Source: Dactylorhiza incarnata | Lineage: Eukaryota > Streptophyta > Magnoliopsida > Asparagales > Orchidaceae | Assembly: GCA_033032865.1 (NCBI GenBank) | Contig: JAWHQI010000525.1 | Span: 806,001 to 870,000, forward strand | Length of the DNA: 64,000 nt | Direction: 5' to 3' | Part shown: positions 1 through 11,820 of the stretch, piece after piece | Position numbering within the stretch: the first letter of the stretch is position 1 | Layout: every line of letters starts with the position of its first letter | Notes under the pieces: generated by a model | What the model saw: the letters and a program-made list of their open reading frames with translations, nothing else | Databases searched by the model: none | What the model was told of the DNA's origin: nothing | Made by a program: the position numbers and the translations under genes

Positions 1-922
1 GAACAGAGCATCATGATTATTCCACGTAACTTCGAATAACGGGGAATACCGGAATCTCGATCTTGCTGAGACCGGGTCGACCTCTGTCAAGTCGGCATAA
101 GAGCTTTCTGAATAGCGACCTCAATTATCCTGAAAAAGTTATATCTGGCAATCATAAATGACTCAAATCGCTCTTTGGGGAAAGAAGAATATGCGGTCTC
201 AAAAATTGCTGACCACCCGATCCCAATACAAAGGGATGAATAAGATTTTCTTTTTGTAGTAAGAAGATGGGAGAAGGGGATATCAACAATGATCCAAAAG
301 GATGGTGTGATCATGCCGCGGAGGCTATACCGACATTGCCCTCTTTTTTTTAAAAAGGATTACTGAGTTTACTGCAAACATGCCAATCTAAGGTTCAGGC
401 GACGGTCATGGATGTTTCTGACCGCCCCTTACCTAACCACGCTTCAACGAGTATTCGAGAGTTACAGATCAAAATGATCGGTAGGGCAGGTGTGGTCATG
501 CCGCGGAGGCTATACCGACATTGCTTTCCCTGAAAGATCATTAAGATCATAACAATGTCCTTCTTAATGCATGACAGAGCTGAGCCAGCCACCTAGACCC
601 CCTTGAAATGCTGAGGTGTGCCAGATGTCAGCAAGGACCCGGTATCCTAAACTTCCACCGCTCAAGCTTGGCGAGCTACTGCACAGATTCGAAATCTCCC
701 CGACATCTGTGGTCCTGGCAGAATTACACGTCGAGCTAACAAGTCGAGGGGGAAGATAGTAGGATCCGTCGATGTCTCACTTGACAGGTTTTTGGCTTTT
801 CAAAAAACAACATTCTTAAAACTTGTCACCCATCACTCATATTGCGAATGCTTTGATAATACCTGCATGACATTTGAGAGGGAAAAAGTGAGAAAAAGAA
901 TGAGTGAATCGGATACGAACAT
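1..922 (-). other. 3' untranslated part of G1 with two copies of a conserved repeat
   Basis: There is no gene here. On the minus strand it matches the regions after integrase in B (24410 onward) and A (50379 onward). That includes the block around 640-780, which corresponds to 24560-24720. A core around CCGCGGAGGCTATACCGACA occurs twice (311-340 and 495-530). The 3' LTR and any antisense genes would lie left of the window. Confidence 0.75.
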
Positions 923-1993
923 TTAAGAAAAGAAGAGTTTGAGATCATCTCCGCTCCATGAATGAGACAATTCTTTTCCTTCATAAGTTTGGAGATGATA
1001 AGCACCACTTTTAAGCACGCTCTTCACCACAAACGGCCCCGCCCAATTTGGGTTAAGCTTTCCAACTGAACCAGCTCTTGCTGCTGAATCTATTTTCTTC
1101 AGGACTAGATCCCCAACAGTGAACTCTTTGGTTCTTACATTTTTGTTGAATAGCCTCGCCATTCTTCTCTTCACCTCTTCTTGCCTGATGATTGTCGTAT
1201 CTCTCAACTCCTCAATTAAATCAAGGCTGCATTTTAACTCCTCATCATTTCCTTCCATCCAGTCAATTTGACTCTGTTGCGCCAATAATACTCTTGGGCT
1301 TTTTACTTCAAATTCCACCGGAATAAGGGCTTCGGAACCGTGTGATAATTTGAATGGAGTTTCTCCAGTAGCAGAACTTGGAGTTGTCCTCAAGGCCCAC
1401 AAGACGGAAGGTAGTTGTTCTGCCCAGTTGCCCCTGACATTTTCTACCTTCTTTTTCAAGAGATTTATTATGAGTTTGTTGGCGGCCTCTACCTGCCCAT
1501 TGCTTCTTGGATGATGCACAGAAGCGAAACGTAGTTCAACGCCAATTTGCTTACAGAAATTCACAAGAGTTGAATTGTTGAACTGAGAACCGTTATCCGT
1601 GATGATTGCCATTGGGATTCCGTGTCGACATACTATCTCTCCCCAAATAAAATTTTTCACGGCTTGAGTCGTAATTTTGGCCAGTGCTTTTGCCTCTATC
1701 CATTTGCTGAAATAGTCAATCATGACTATAATATATCGACGTTGCCCACTTGCCATAGGGAAAGGCCCAATCAAATCCATTCCCCAAATTGCAAACGGCC
1801 ATGGGGTCGCTATCGACTTGAGTTGTTGAGCCGGCTGATTCTGGAGAGGAGCAAACTTCTGGCACTTCACACATTTCTTGGCAAATTTTTCCGCATCCTT
1901 CCTCTTTTGAGGCCAAAAATAGCCTTGCCTTAGAATTCTTTTTTCCAAAGTTCTGGCTCCAGAGTGACTTCCACATTCTCCAGAATGGACCTC
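923..1993 (-). pseudogene. pol: G1 integrase
   Basis: Integrase inserts the cDNA copy into the host genome. The N-terminal HHCC zinc finger ends in KKCVKCQKF. The DDE catalytic triad is present: D in WGMDLIGPF (about 1780), D in ITDNGSQF (about 1595) and E in SNGQVEAANK (about 1490). A C-terminal GPF-type module (NPNWAGPFVVK) is followed by the natural stop after DDLKLFFS. No further break is visible from 1948 to 923, so this part alone is intact. Confidence 0.88.
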
Positions 1994-3046
1994 CTAAAGG
2001 ACCGCTGGAATCTCCTCCTCCGAAACACACCGTGCTAATGGTGAAAGGAAAGTTCTTCTATAAAGTACTCCTGCAACAAGATAATAGTTAGTCGTTTTCC
2101 GTTTAAACCTTTTCCTATCCTTTATTGATGAATGGAGCTCTCCAGTTGAGAGATATAGAACAAACGGATCCATCCAAGACGGATGTTGATCAATCTCCAT
2201 GACCTCTCCTTCTTCAATCGCCGGGCGAAACAACTTCGAAGTTGTTCCTCCTGAGAGAAGTCCAAATTTTGCCAACTCATCTGCTTCCACGTTCTCACCT
2301 CTTGGAATATGATTGATAGCAAAGCTTTTGAACTTCCCCACCTCAATTTTTACCAGAGTTAGATACTGCTTTAAAATACTATCTCTAGTTTCAAAAGTCC
2401 CATTTACTTGAGAAGCCATCACCAAAGAATCTGTGAAAACTTCGACATCATCAATCCCCAGCTCCCTAGCAAACTTGAGACCGGCTTGCAAAGCCTCATA
2501 TTCCGCCTGATTGTTTGTTACTTGGAAATAGAACTTCAGTGCTTGATCCAGCCTTACTCCATTGGGGTTGATTAAGATAACTCCTGATCCGGAAGAATTT
2601 TTACCTGAAGCTCCATCCACGAAGATTTTCCAGGCAAGGGGCACTCCGACCCCCTTCTGCGACTCAACTTCTTTGGCATCCACCATGAAGTCTGCTAAGA
2701 CTTGAGCTTTGATTGCCATCCTTAGAACATAGGATATGTCAAACTCACCGAGCTCTATTGCCCACTTTGCCAACCTGCCTGAATGCTCTGGCTTCTCCAA
2801 GACACTCTTTAATGGAAGATCAGTAACAACTAGAATCGAGTGAGCTTGAAAATATGGTCTTAATCTTCTTGCTGAAGTTATAAGCATTAAAGCCAACTTT
2901 TCGAGGATAGGATAACGAGTCTCTGCATTCTTCAAGATTCGACTTACGTAATAGACTGGGAATTGCTTCTTTCTCTCCTCTCGGACCAAAACAGAGCTTA
3001 TGTCATCAGCTCCGACTCCCATATATAGGAAAAGATTTTCTCCCTC
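1994..3046 (-). pseudogene. pol: G1 RNase H plus Tat-specific second RNase H
   Basis: The first part is the RT-linked RNase H (PVYYVSRILKNAETRYPILEKLAL, VVTDLPLKSVL). The second half is an additional RNase H with the acidic catalytic set still readable: D in FVDGASGKNSSG near 2600-2630, E in NNQAEYEALQAGL, D in TDSLVMASQ and D in EADELAKFG. This acquired domain defines the Tat clade. The block ends at TAG 1994-1996, which sister copies read as CAA or CGA; a CAG-to-TAG change is likely. Integrase follows in the same frame. Confidence 0.87.
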
Positions 3047-3733
3047 TCACGGGCTTTGGAGCAAAGGAGTTGATGTCAATTGCTTCTTCAGCTGAGTGAA
3101 AGCATCATCACATTCCTTTGTCCACTCGAACCTACTCCCTCCCCGGAGGGTTTTAAAGAAAGGTGCACTCTTATCTCCTGAACGGGAGATAAAGCGACTT
3201 AAGCCTGCCATCCTCCCTCCCAGCTGCTGAATTTCTTTTGGGGACTTGGGAGGTGGCATTTCCAGAATAGCTTTCACTTTGTCAGGATTGGGTTCCAACC
3301 CTTCTGGAGTAAGGAGGTGACCCAGGAATTTTCCTTTACTTGCCCCGAAAACACACTTCAACGGATTCAACCTCATATTAAAAGTTCGAAGGGTTGCAAA
3401 AGTTTCCGAGAGGTCTCTAAGATGAGAAGAGAACAGTTTACTTTTTACCAAGAGGTCATCAACATATACCTCAAGGTTTCTTCCTTTTTGACTTCTGAAC
3501 ACTGTATCCATCATTTTCTGATAGGTTGCTCCAGCATTCTTTAGCCCGAAAGGCATTACGAGATAACAGAAGCAACCATCATTTGTGATAAATGAAGTAT
3601 GAGGTATATCTGGTTTATGCATTCTGATTTGATGGTAACCTGAAAAAGCATCTAAAAACTCATAAAAGAATAACCTACCGCAGAATCTACTAAAGAATCT
3701 ATCCGAGGAAAGGGGTAGCAATCCTTGGGGCAA
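3047..3733 (-). pseudogene. pol: G1 reverse transcriptase, palm and thumb
   Basis: This continues RT in the shifted frame. It contains FLDAFSGYHQIRM, the VMPFGLKNAGATYQKMM block and the catalytic YVDD box (about 3455-3466), so the polymerase active site is preserved. The thumb/connection follows (LGHLLTPEGLEPNPDKVKAILEMPPP, QQLGGRMAGLSRFISRSGDK). The TGA at 3047-3049 is in frame with the next block. The sister copy reads through here, and a CGA-to-TGA transition fits. Confidence 0.87.
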
Positions 3734-5400
3734 GCTTTATTGAGTTTGGTAAAGTCGACACACATCCTCCACTTTCCACCCGACTTTTTTACCATTACAA
3801 TGTTTGACACCCATTCTGGGTATTGGATTGGTTGGACAAACTTTGCCTTCAGGAGCTTCTCTACCTCTTCACGGATAGGCTGTGCTAGAGTAGTTGCAAC
3901 AGACCTCTTCTTCTGCTGGATCGGGATGAAGTTTGGGTCGAGATTGAGATGGTGGCAAGCAACATTCGGATCCACTCCGGGCATATCATCCGCCGACCAA
4001 GCGAAGATATCTAGATTTTGCAGAAGACAAGTGATGAGCTGACTCTTGTCAGCTTCGGATAACTCAGCGTTGATGGAGAGGCTCTTGCCCTCATCTTCCT
4101 CGCTGATCCGGACCTCTTGAGTTGCTTGGGCAGGTTCCAAGCAAACTCCATCTCTCACATCCTCCTCAATTTCCTCTGCAGCTTGGACTTGTTCAGGAAC
4201 TTCGATTGATTCAGCCATCATGATTTCTTGGGGAGGAGAGGATACAATCATGTTGACCGTCTTTACGTAACACTCCCTAGCTTTCCTTGGGTCGCTCCTG
4301 ATTCGGTGTTGTTTGCCGTTCAAGGCGAACTTCACCGCTTGATGGTAGGTGGAGACGATGGCTTGATAGGCATTCAAGAAGGGTCTTCCAAAGATGGCGT
4401 TGTAGCTACTGGGAGCATCAACGACTATAAATTTGACCAACTTCACTATCCCTCCCAGAATCACAGAAAGAGTGACGAGCCCTTCTACTTCTTTCTTCTC
4501 TCCTGAAAAACCATAGAGGGGGCCTTCAGTTGAAAGGAGGGTTTTACCTGTCTTCAACGCCTCGAAGGCAGGTTTGAAGAGCACGTTGACTGAGCTTCCC
4601 GTGTCTATCAGAATCTTCTCTACTGTATAATTTTCAATTACAGCTTTGATGACGACCGCGTCGTCAAAGGGATTTGCGGTCTGAGGAAGGTCTTCATCAC
4701 CGAAAGTGACTGTTCCCCGGACCGGGGTTGAAGAGGTGGCAGCAACCTCTGATTGATAAACCCTTTTCAGACTTGCCTTCCTTGAAGATTCCGGACATGC
4801 ACCTCCGTGGATGCAGAAGAGATTGCCCAAGGCGCCTTCGTCATCAGCATCCACGCATTCATTGGGAAAGCCGATATTGCCGAGATGGCCAATATCGTCC
4901 ACTTCTTCGCATTCCCAATGGACTTCCGCTACTTCCTTAGCCTTGGAGGTTGAAGCTTTGGCAGAATCATTCTTTTGAATGAGATCACGGAGCTTTCCCT
5001 CCTTTAATAGTCTCTCTAAAAATAGGCGGAGAGCTCTACAATCCTCTGTCAAATGACCCCTATCTCTGTGATATTCACAATAGAGAGTTGGGTTTCTGGT
5101 TTTCGGGTCAGAATTCAGCGGAGCTGGCCTCTTGAAAAAGGGCTGCTTCTGAAGGACTTGAAGCACTTCACTCATAGAAACGCCAAAGTCCGTGAAGGAC
5201 TCTTGGGATTCATTGTAAAGTGAAGGAATGGGTAGAAGAGGAGGTTGAGCATACTGGATCTGGTGGATGGGGGTGACTTGCGGAGCAGGAGTAGCGGGAG
5301 TTTGAAGAAATGAATTTTGAGGTGGGAAAGATTGATTACCTCGGTTGAAGCGGTTGTTGCGGTAATTCTTACCTCTCGGAGCCGGAGGTGGGAGCTCTTG
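3652..5400 (-). pseudogene. pol: G1 gag zinc knuckle, protease and N-terminal RT
   Basis: This block continues gag in the same frame. The nucleocapsid knuckle is CX2HX4HX4C (CEYHRDRGHLTEDC), the form usual in Tat elements in place of CCHC. Next comes an acidic linker, then the aspartic protease with the intact active site LIDTGSSVNVLF near 4590. The RT N-terminus follows (ADDMPGVDP, then KSGGKWRMCVDFTKLNKACPK). The frame is lost where A5 at 3654-3658 replaces the six-base run of sister copy B (1-bp deletion), which produces the apparent stop at 3652. Confidence 0.85.
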
Positions 5401-6549
5401 TCAGGGCTTAGAGGAAGACGGAGCCGGATAAAATCCCGCGGAGCCTTTCTGAGTGGCCTTGTTTGTCAAATTGCTCACATAGGTGGGGTTGTTGATCTCC
5501 CCTTCTATGTAGCGATTGGCAATGCTGATCAACTCCTGATAGGAGCTAGGCTCCTTGGTTGTGACTTTGAACTTCAGAGGACCCTCCTGCAGGCCACTGA
5601 TCAAAGCTACCATATAGAGCTCGGGATCCATGTCTCTGACCCCCAAGATCTCTTTCTGAAAACGGTCAACGAAATGCGCTGCAGTTTCGTTGTCCCCTTG
5701 CCTGATCTTCAAGAGGGTCGCAGGACCACTCTTCCTCTTCTTTGCGGTGGCGAACCTCAGGAGGAGCTCTTGCCTCAGGGCAGCAAAGCTTGGGATAGAT
5801 TGACAAGGCAGCTTATAGAACCATTCCATGGCTGACCCATCGAAGGAGGTGACCATCAGCTTGCACCTCACTCCATCTGAAATGTTCCTGAGAGCCACAG
5901 CAGACTCGAAGGCTTGAAGATGGCACATTGGGTCGGTTTCTCCTGTATACACTGGAAGGCGAGGTTCTCTGAATCCATGAGGAATCGGATCCCGATGAAT
6001 CTCATCGGTAAAGGGGGAAGGCTCCCCAAAAATAGGTCCAGTAGGAGGAAGAAAAGGGGCAGGAGGATCTTGAGGGTAAGCAAACCCTTCTTCAAAATTC
6101 AGGGTTTGAGCCGGAGGCCCCTGGGCTGCGGCTCGAAAAGAATTACGACGGGCGGCGAACTCCTCATGCTGAGATCGCTGAGGAGCTGCAGGCTGGAAGA
6201 CGGGGTGATCGCTCGGGTGACCGCCTGCCATGCGGTCTGGAGTGGCGACCTGAGAGGATTGGGGAAGGATCTTCTGGGAGATCGCGGCTAGAACCTGGTT
6301 CATAGCCTCAATCTGCTTCGCAGACTCCTGCTGAGCCCGGACGACTTCTTGCCGATCTCGAGCGGCCTCTTGCTGAGACCACGCGATCTCCTGCTGAACA
6401 GAGGTGGCGTCCTGCCTAGCTCGGGAGGCCTCACAGAGAGCTTGTTCAACATGAAGCTCGAAGCGGCGCTCAAGCGCTTCTAACGGATTGTGATCGGAAG
6501 GGGGAATGCTGGGAGATCGCAAGGGACGACCTCTACGGCGATCAGCCAT
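5401..6549 (-). pseudogene. gag: G1 gag (capsid part) ending at a TGA nonsense codon
   Basis: This is the structural Gag of a Tat element, which would form the cytoplasmic virus-like particle. Residues 40-92 are a Gln/Arg/Glu-rich helical segment with repeats of the QQE type. Residues about 235-330 match the retrotransposon Gag core (AMEWFYKLP, then a conserved LRQELLLRF block and YMVALISGLQEGPLKF). The chosen start is the ATG at 6549, preceded by about 58 bases of leader after the LTR. The TGA at 5401-5403 is a nonsense mutation rather than the natural end: the next ORF continues in the same frame, and sister copies have CGT or CAT at this codon. A CGA-to-TGA change would explain it. Confidence 0.85.
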
Positions 6550-6607
6550 CTTGAAAGTCTATGGATTTCACCTGACACTTTGAAATCTAAAGGTCGCGTG
6601 TTCGTTC

Positions 6608-7090
6608 TGTTGGTGCCAAAAATGGTACCTCCAAAATTCACACTAAAAGGGGATGGGAGAAAACTGCGAAGTGCAGGTTACTAAGACAGAAGATGCAGGG
6701 ACAAAGGGAAATCGATCACGAAATGGCGATCACAAAGAAATGAGACCGCTTACACAAGTTGTAAGCTGGAACCTCGGAGCCAAAAGTGCTTTTCTGGTAC
6801 CCCTACCCCTCTATTTATAGACGAGGGGGCTGCCCAAACGGGCAGAACTGAAAACTACGGGCTGCCTGGGGTACAGGAGAGCCGGGGCAGGGAAATGGGG
6901 TACAAATAACAAAAATAAGAAAAACGACCAGACCGCTTGAGCTGGCGATCTCGCACTTCCTTGACCGCTTGGTACTTAGAAAATCTCGGTTGAGGAGGCA
7001 TCTGACGATCTGGGCGATCACTTATATTGAGATCGCTGAGACCGGGAAAACTGAACAATAAGAGGAGGTCGCGGGCTTTCTGGGCAAACA
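6608..7090 (-). repeat. 5' LTR of G1
   Basis: The 483-bp LTR begins TGTTTGCCC at 7090 and ends CCAACA at 6608 on the minus strand. The 3' boundary follows from element B, whose inserted end extends through the same CCAACA. A TATA box (TATAAATAG, minus, 6812-6820) marks the U3/R side. Ten bases upstream is the inverted repeat CTGCCC-AAAC-GGGCAG form (6830-6845), which is shared by all four LTRs of this family here. AGACCGC-type motifs are dense in U3. Confidence 0.85.
6812..6820 (-). promoter_or_regulatory. LTR TATA box of G1
   Basis: TATAAATAG on the minus strand, about 265 bp upstream of the gag start at 6549. It occupies the same LTR position as the TATA boxes at 15094, 16952 and 45100 in the sister copies. 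Confidence 0.8.
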
Positions 7091-8953
7091 TATCTAATCC
7101 TACTTCAAAAGATATTTTACTAACTGCACCAAGAATACATAATGTTTATATAGTTTCTTTTCATGATCTTTCTAAATCATCTATAAAATGTTTTATCACT
7201 AAAAATGATGAATTAGAACTTTGGCATAGAAGGCTAGGACATTCTAGCATAAAAATTATTGTAAAACTTGCCAAAAAAGATTTAATTAGAGGATTGCCTA
7301 GATTAAATGGGAATTTACCTTCACTATGTTCACCTTGTCAAAAAGGTAAAATTACAAAATCCTCATTCAAAAGTAAAAATATTATTTCTACTTCAAGACC
7401 ATTGCAATTAATTCATATGGATCTTTTTGGTCCCGTTAGCACCACAAGTCTTGGCGGTAGATTATATACATATGTTTTAATAGATGATTTTTCAATATAT
7501 TGTTGGACAATATTTCTCTCATCCAAATCCGATGCATTTAGCGAATTTTCAAAATTATGTACTCGTATTCAAAATGAAAGTGATTTAAAAATTAAATGCA
7601 TTCGCTCGGATCATGGAGGAGAATTTGAAAATGATAAATTCACATATTTTTTTGATATGTTAGGCATAAAACATTAATTCTCCGCACCACGCACACCACA
7701 ACAAAATGGTGTTGTAGAAAGAAAGAATAGGACACTTCAAGAACTAGCACGCACTATGTTATGTGAATATAAATTGCCTAAGTCCTTTTGGGCCGAACCC
7801 GTAAATACATCATGTTAGGTTATAAATAGAATTATGCTTGGCCCATCTCTTAATCTCACACCATATGAACTCTATTTTCAAAAGAAGCCTAACGTATCTT
7901 ACTTCAAAGTTTTTGGTTGTAAATGTTTCATTTTAAATACTAAAGATAGCTTGGGAAAGTTTGATGAAAAATGTGATGAAGGAACTTTTCTTGGATATTC
8001 TTCAAATAGTAAAGCTTATAGAATTTTTAATAAAAACTAGAAAAGTTGAAGAATCAATTAATGTGAAATTTGAGGAACTTGTTCCTTGTATAGAAAGACT
8101 TTCCGCAGGCAAAGAGGATGATCACTTACCACCTTTGGAGCTTGGTGATGAGGAATCTTCCAAAGAAGAAGAAGAGGAGGCCAAGGAAGATGAATATGTA
8201 CCTCCAAGTGCCTTGAAATTCACAAAGGATCATCCACGAGAATTAATAATTGGTGAACCATCCACCGGGGTAAGAACTCGCTCTTCTCTTCATGAATCTT
8301 ATTCAAATATTTGTTTTGTTTCTGAAATTGAACCAAAAAACATTTCAACCGCTTCAAATGATGAATTTTGGTTTTTGGATAAGAATGAAGAGTTAGAACA
8401 ATTTGAGCGACATAATGTTTGGAAATTAGTAGAAAGACCATCTAATCACCCGGTTGTAGGTGTAAAATAGATTTATAAAAATAAATTAGATGGTGAGTCT
8501 AGAATCATTAGAAATAAGGCACGCTTAGTAGCACAAGGATATTCATAAATCGAGGGGATAAATTTTGATGAATCTTTTGCACCCGTTGCTAGATTAGAGT
8601 CTATAAGAATTTTTCTAGCATTTTCAAGCTTTAAAAGAATAAAACTCTTTCAAATGGGTGTGAAAAGTGCTTTTCTAAATGGGTTTGTAAAAGAAGAAGT
8701 TTATATTGAACAACCCCCCGGTTTTATTAGTGAAAAATTTCCAAATCATGTTTATAAACTAGAAAAAGCGCTTTATGGTTTAAAACAAGAGCCCCGTGCA
8801 TGGTATGAAAGACTTACATCAAATTTATTAAAGCACGATTATATTATGGGAAATGTGGATAATACTCTCTTCATTAAGCACAACAATGATGATATGATTA
8901 TTTTACAAATATATGTTGATGATATTATTTTTGGATCTACTAATGAAGAGTTG
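7091..8953 (+). pseudogene. pol: Copia pol fragment D (GAG-pre-integrase, integrase, RT)
   Basis: This is a decayed Ty1/copia polyprotein. In order: the GAG-pre-integrase motif LWHRRLGH and the zinc-finger cysteines CSPCQKGK; the integrase core with D in HMDLFGPV, D in IRSDHGGEFE and E in NGVVERKN; then KVFGCKCFILN and an acidic linker. RT follows, with [21 protein letters not shown] and the catalytic [10 protein letters not shown]. Stops interrupt it near 7675, 7817, 8038, 8468 and 8546, and there is a frameshift near 8030. Several stops fit TGG-to-TAG or CAA-to-TAA. The 5' part was lost or displaced by G1, and the end breaks in RT after GSTNEEL. It looks SIRE-like but is too partial for a firm lineage call. 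Confidence 0.82.
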
Positions 8954-10574
8954 GGTTAAGGGTAAGGTCGTGCTTGGGGTTGACAAAAGATCATCTTTGC
9001 CCCTGGGAGAGTCATAAACCACCTAGGGTTAATACAAGTGAAACGGTAAGAGGGCTATGCATATGGGTAGATACCGATAACATTAAGTGTCTTGAGAAAG
9101 GGAGCCTTGGGGTGTCATCCCATTATAGTTCCTAGTACCGTAGCGAGCCCTTACCGGGTAATCCTCGGGAAGTCCAAGATTAACCATGAATTGTAGGGCT
9201 AAGTTGTTATATAAGATTAACTAAGTAATATACTCACTCACACCCCATTGTCACGGGTACATTAGTCGGTTTGGTCTTACGAGAGGTAGGATCGGTGGTT
9301 ATAGCAGTAGACTCATTAGTCTGGTGAGTTTGTGACTCATCAATGTTTATTGTGACGGATCGGTTAGCCCGGGGAGCTTATGGATCGGAGATAGATGGTA
9401 AAAATGTTTGCATGTGCATAAGGTGGTGGGTCCTTAGTGTTGATGGTCGTTGCACCGACATTAATACTTAGGCTTGGTAAGTGTGGACAACCCTTTACCA
9501 AGACAAGTCTGGTGGTCTAACCAGCAAGAGTACGCAGGAGCTCCGTTGTTGTGTTCTTAGCGTTGAGGCGTACGTTAGGTATAGGTTAGGTAGTGCAAAT
9601 TCCAACCTAGAGGTGGGCGAGGCCCAACCCACCGCTTTCATTTGCCACTACGGGAGTATCCTGGGAGTTTTGCTAGCTCCAAAAAGTGGGGAACTAAAGG
9701 TCTGTGCGCATAGAGTCGTAGTGTGTGAGTTGCACTTGTGTGAACATAACATTTAACTACGTACCTTGCATGACATGGCATAAACATTGCATTTCAACCC
9801 CTACCCCTATTGTATAAGTTGGTTATGGGACTCCTTATATGATAGGCCTTGCTAAACGACCCATTGGTCTATAGGTTTGTGTGGGCATTCCAATAAATCA
9901 ATGGTTACTTTTCCTTACTTACCTTTATATATTTGCTCTACTTGTTTACTTTACTTGTTCTTACTTTACTTACTGCTTCATTTATGATATATATTGTGTA
10001 GTGGTAGACATTCCCTGTAGAATACATTTTCGTCATCTGTTATTGTTTACAACCCTTATTGTCCTCCGCTTCGTTCCTCCCGCTCGGTGCCTAGGAGTCA
10101 CCGGGGGAGGGGTGGGGGATTGTCTTAGTCTTTTGACTAATGGTCGGTGGAACTAATTATTTTAGGGGACCGAGGAGATGCTGCAGCACCAGAGGCCGGT
10201 GCAGATGGAGACGGGGCAGTCTAGCACGGTAGCACCATTGGCAGGATCCATGAGCATCATTCAGCTTTAGTATTTTTGCTTCCGCGAGAGAAAATGTAGT
10301 GAGGAATTGATGTACAGGGCATGTGCCCTTTATTATTATCGTACCTTTTATTCAGATATTTGATGTGGACATCTCTTTATGATGGTTTTACTTTCTATGT
10401 GATATGGACTTGGCTTCTATAAGTTTGTTTAAGCTTTACTTCTTCATGATCGATATGGCCGGCGGGATCAGCATTTTGTAGTGGCTACCTTCCCGAGCGA
10501 GGGTGTCATCGTAAAGCGGCATTTCTGGGCATAAGACCCGGGTTTTGTAAAAGAAAAAAAAATGGGGTCTTACA
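8954..10574 (+). mobile_element. Noncoding LTR-like fragment E
   Basis: About 1.6 kb lie between two unrelated copia RT fragments and have no convincing coding potential. The right edge ends in GGGGTCTTACA directly before copia RT codons. From memory this resembles the GGGGTGTTACA-type 3' end of chromovirus LTRs. The matching TG start is not visible and no target duplication was found, so the left edge was probably lost in a deletion. It may be a truncated solo LTR or a 3' UTR plus LTR. An A9 run near 10553-10561 precedes the end. The small ORFs here look random. Confidence 0.45.
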
Positions 10575-11820
10575 GGAGGCAATAAGATTATTCCTTTCCT
10601 ATGCTGCCCACAAGGGATTCAAAGTCTACCAAATGGATGTCAAGTCTGCATTCCTAAATAAAAATCTGAATTAAGAGGTATATGTGGAGTAGCCCCCAGG
10701 TTTTGTTTATCCTACTCTTACTTCTCATTTATATTTACTTAAGAAAGCTTTATATGGTCTAAAGGAATCCCCTAGGGCCTGGTATGAGACCTTGTCTAGC
10801 TTTCTCATCAAGAATAAGTTCTTGAGGGGAAAGATAGATAGTACGTTGTTTCTTAGGGAAACAAAGGGCAAGTGTCTCCTAGTCCAAATTTATGTGCATG
10901 ACATAATTTTTGGGTCTACTGATGACAACCTTTACAAAAGGTTTGCCGACCTTCTGCAGGGGGAGTTTGAAATGAGTAGTTTGGAAGAGCTCAAGTACTT
11001 TTTAGGCCTCCAAGTGAAACAGTCTGATGAAGTGATATTTATCTCTCAGACCAAGTACACTAGGGAGCTCATTAGGAAATTTGAGATTGAATCAGCTTCC
11101 ACCATGAAAACTCCCATGGGGTCCAACATTTCCCTGGACAAGGATGAGAAGGGAAAACCTTTTGATGAATACATATACAGATGTATCATTGGATCCTTGT
11201 TATATCTGACTGCTAGTAGACCAGATATTATGTATGCAACATGTGTATGTGATAGGTATCAGACATGCCCTAAGGAATCTCATTACTCAGCTGCAAAGAG
11301 GATTTTGAGATATCTTAAGGGCAACCAACATCTTGCCATTTGGTACCCTAGAAATAATGATTTTGAACTGATAGGCTTTCCAGACGCTGACTTTGCAAGC
11401 TGCAAGGAAGATAGGAAGAGTACAAGTGGGACTTATCAATTCCTAGGCAGGAGATTGATCGCATGGAGCAATAAGAAGCAGACCAGTGTGGTAATATCCA
11501 CTGCTGAGTCTGGATATATAGCTGTTAGGAGTTGTTGTGCACAAATACGATGGATTCAGCACCATCTAGAGGACTACAACCTCTCCATTATATTGTGACT
11601 CATCTAGTGCAATTTCTATTGCTAAGAATCCTGTTTTCATAGCAGGACCAAGCACAAAAAAATTAGATATCATTTCATTAGGGAGCATGTAGAGAGTGAA
11701 GATATATACCTTGAATATGTCTCCACTGACAATCAAGTTGTTGATATCTTTACAAAGCCATTGGATGAGGCTAAATTTAATTTCTTTAAAATTGAGTTAG
11801 GAATGTTAAATGTGGAATAG
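10575..11820 (+). pseudogene. pol: SIRE-like copia F: partial RT and RNase H
   Basis: The sequence starts inside RT (EAIRLFLSYAAHKG) and runs to the end of pol (GMLNVE, then a stop). It is collinear and clearly homologous with the pol of S at 57922-60615. The catalytic box is YVHD at 10891-10902, so the first catalytic aspartate is replaced by histidine and the RT would be inactive. Two early stops (near 10672 and 10693), a frameshift near 11590-11600 and loss of everything upstream show long decay. The RNase H motif STAESGYIAV and the terminal FTKPLDEAKF are recognisable. Confidence 0.85.

Larger units (their letters stand above)
1..7090 (-). mobile_element. Tat-clade Ty3/gypsy retrotransposon G1 (3' end outside window)
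   Basis: Read on the minus strand, the order is 5' LTR, gag, zinc knuckle, protease, RT, RNase H, a second RNase H, integrase, then a long 3' untranslated part cut by the window edge. The second RNase H between the RT-linked one and integrase is the mark of the Tat clade (Ogre, Retand, RIRE2 relatives). All reading blocks from 6549 down to 923 lie in one frame apart from one 1-bp deletion, so the ancestor had a single gag-pol ORF of roughly 1,870 codons. Three nonsense codons and that frameshift make it non-functional. The outer LTR edge at 7090 abuts copia pol sequence, so G1 inserted into element D. The second target-site copy is not visible. Confidence 0.9.

Noticed and set aside
9481..10156. 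Two 91-aa ORFs in fragment E as genes
   Set aside because: No domain, odd composition and no supporting start context.
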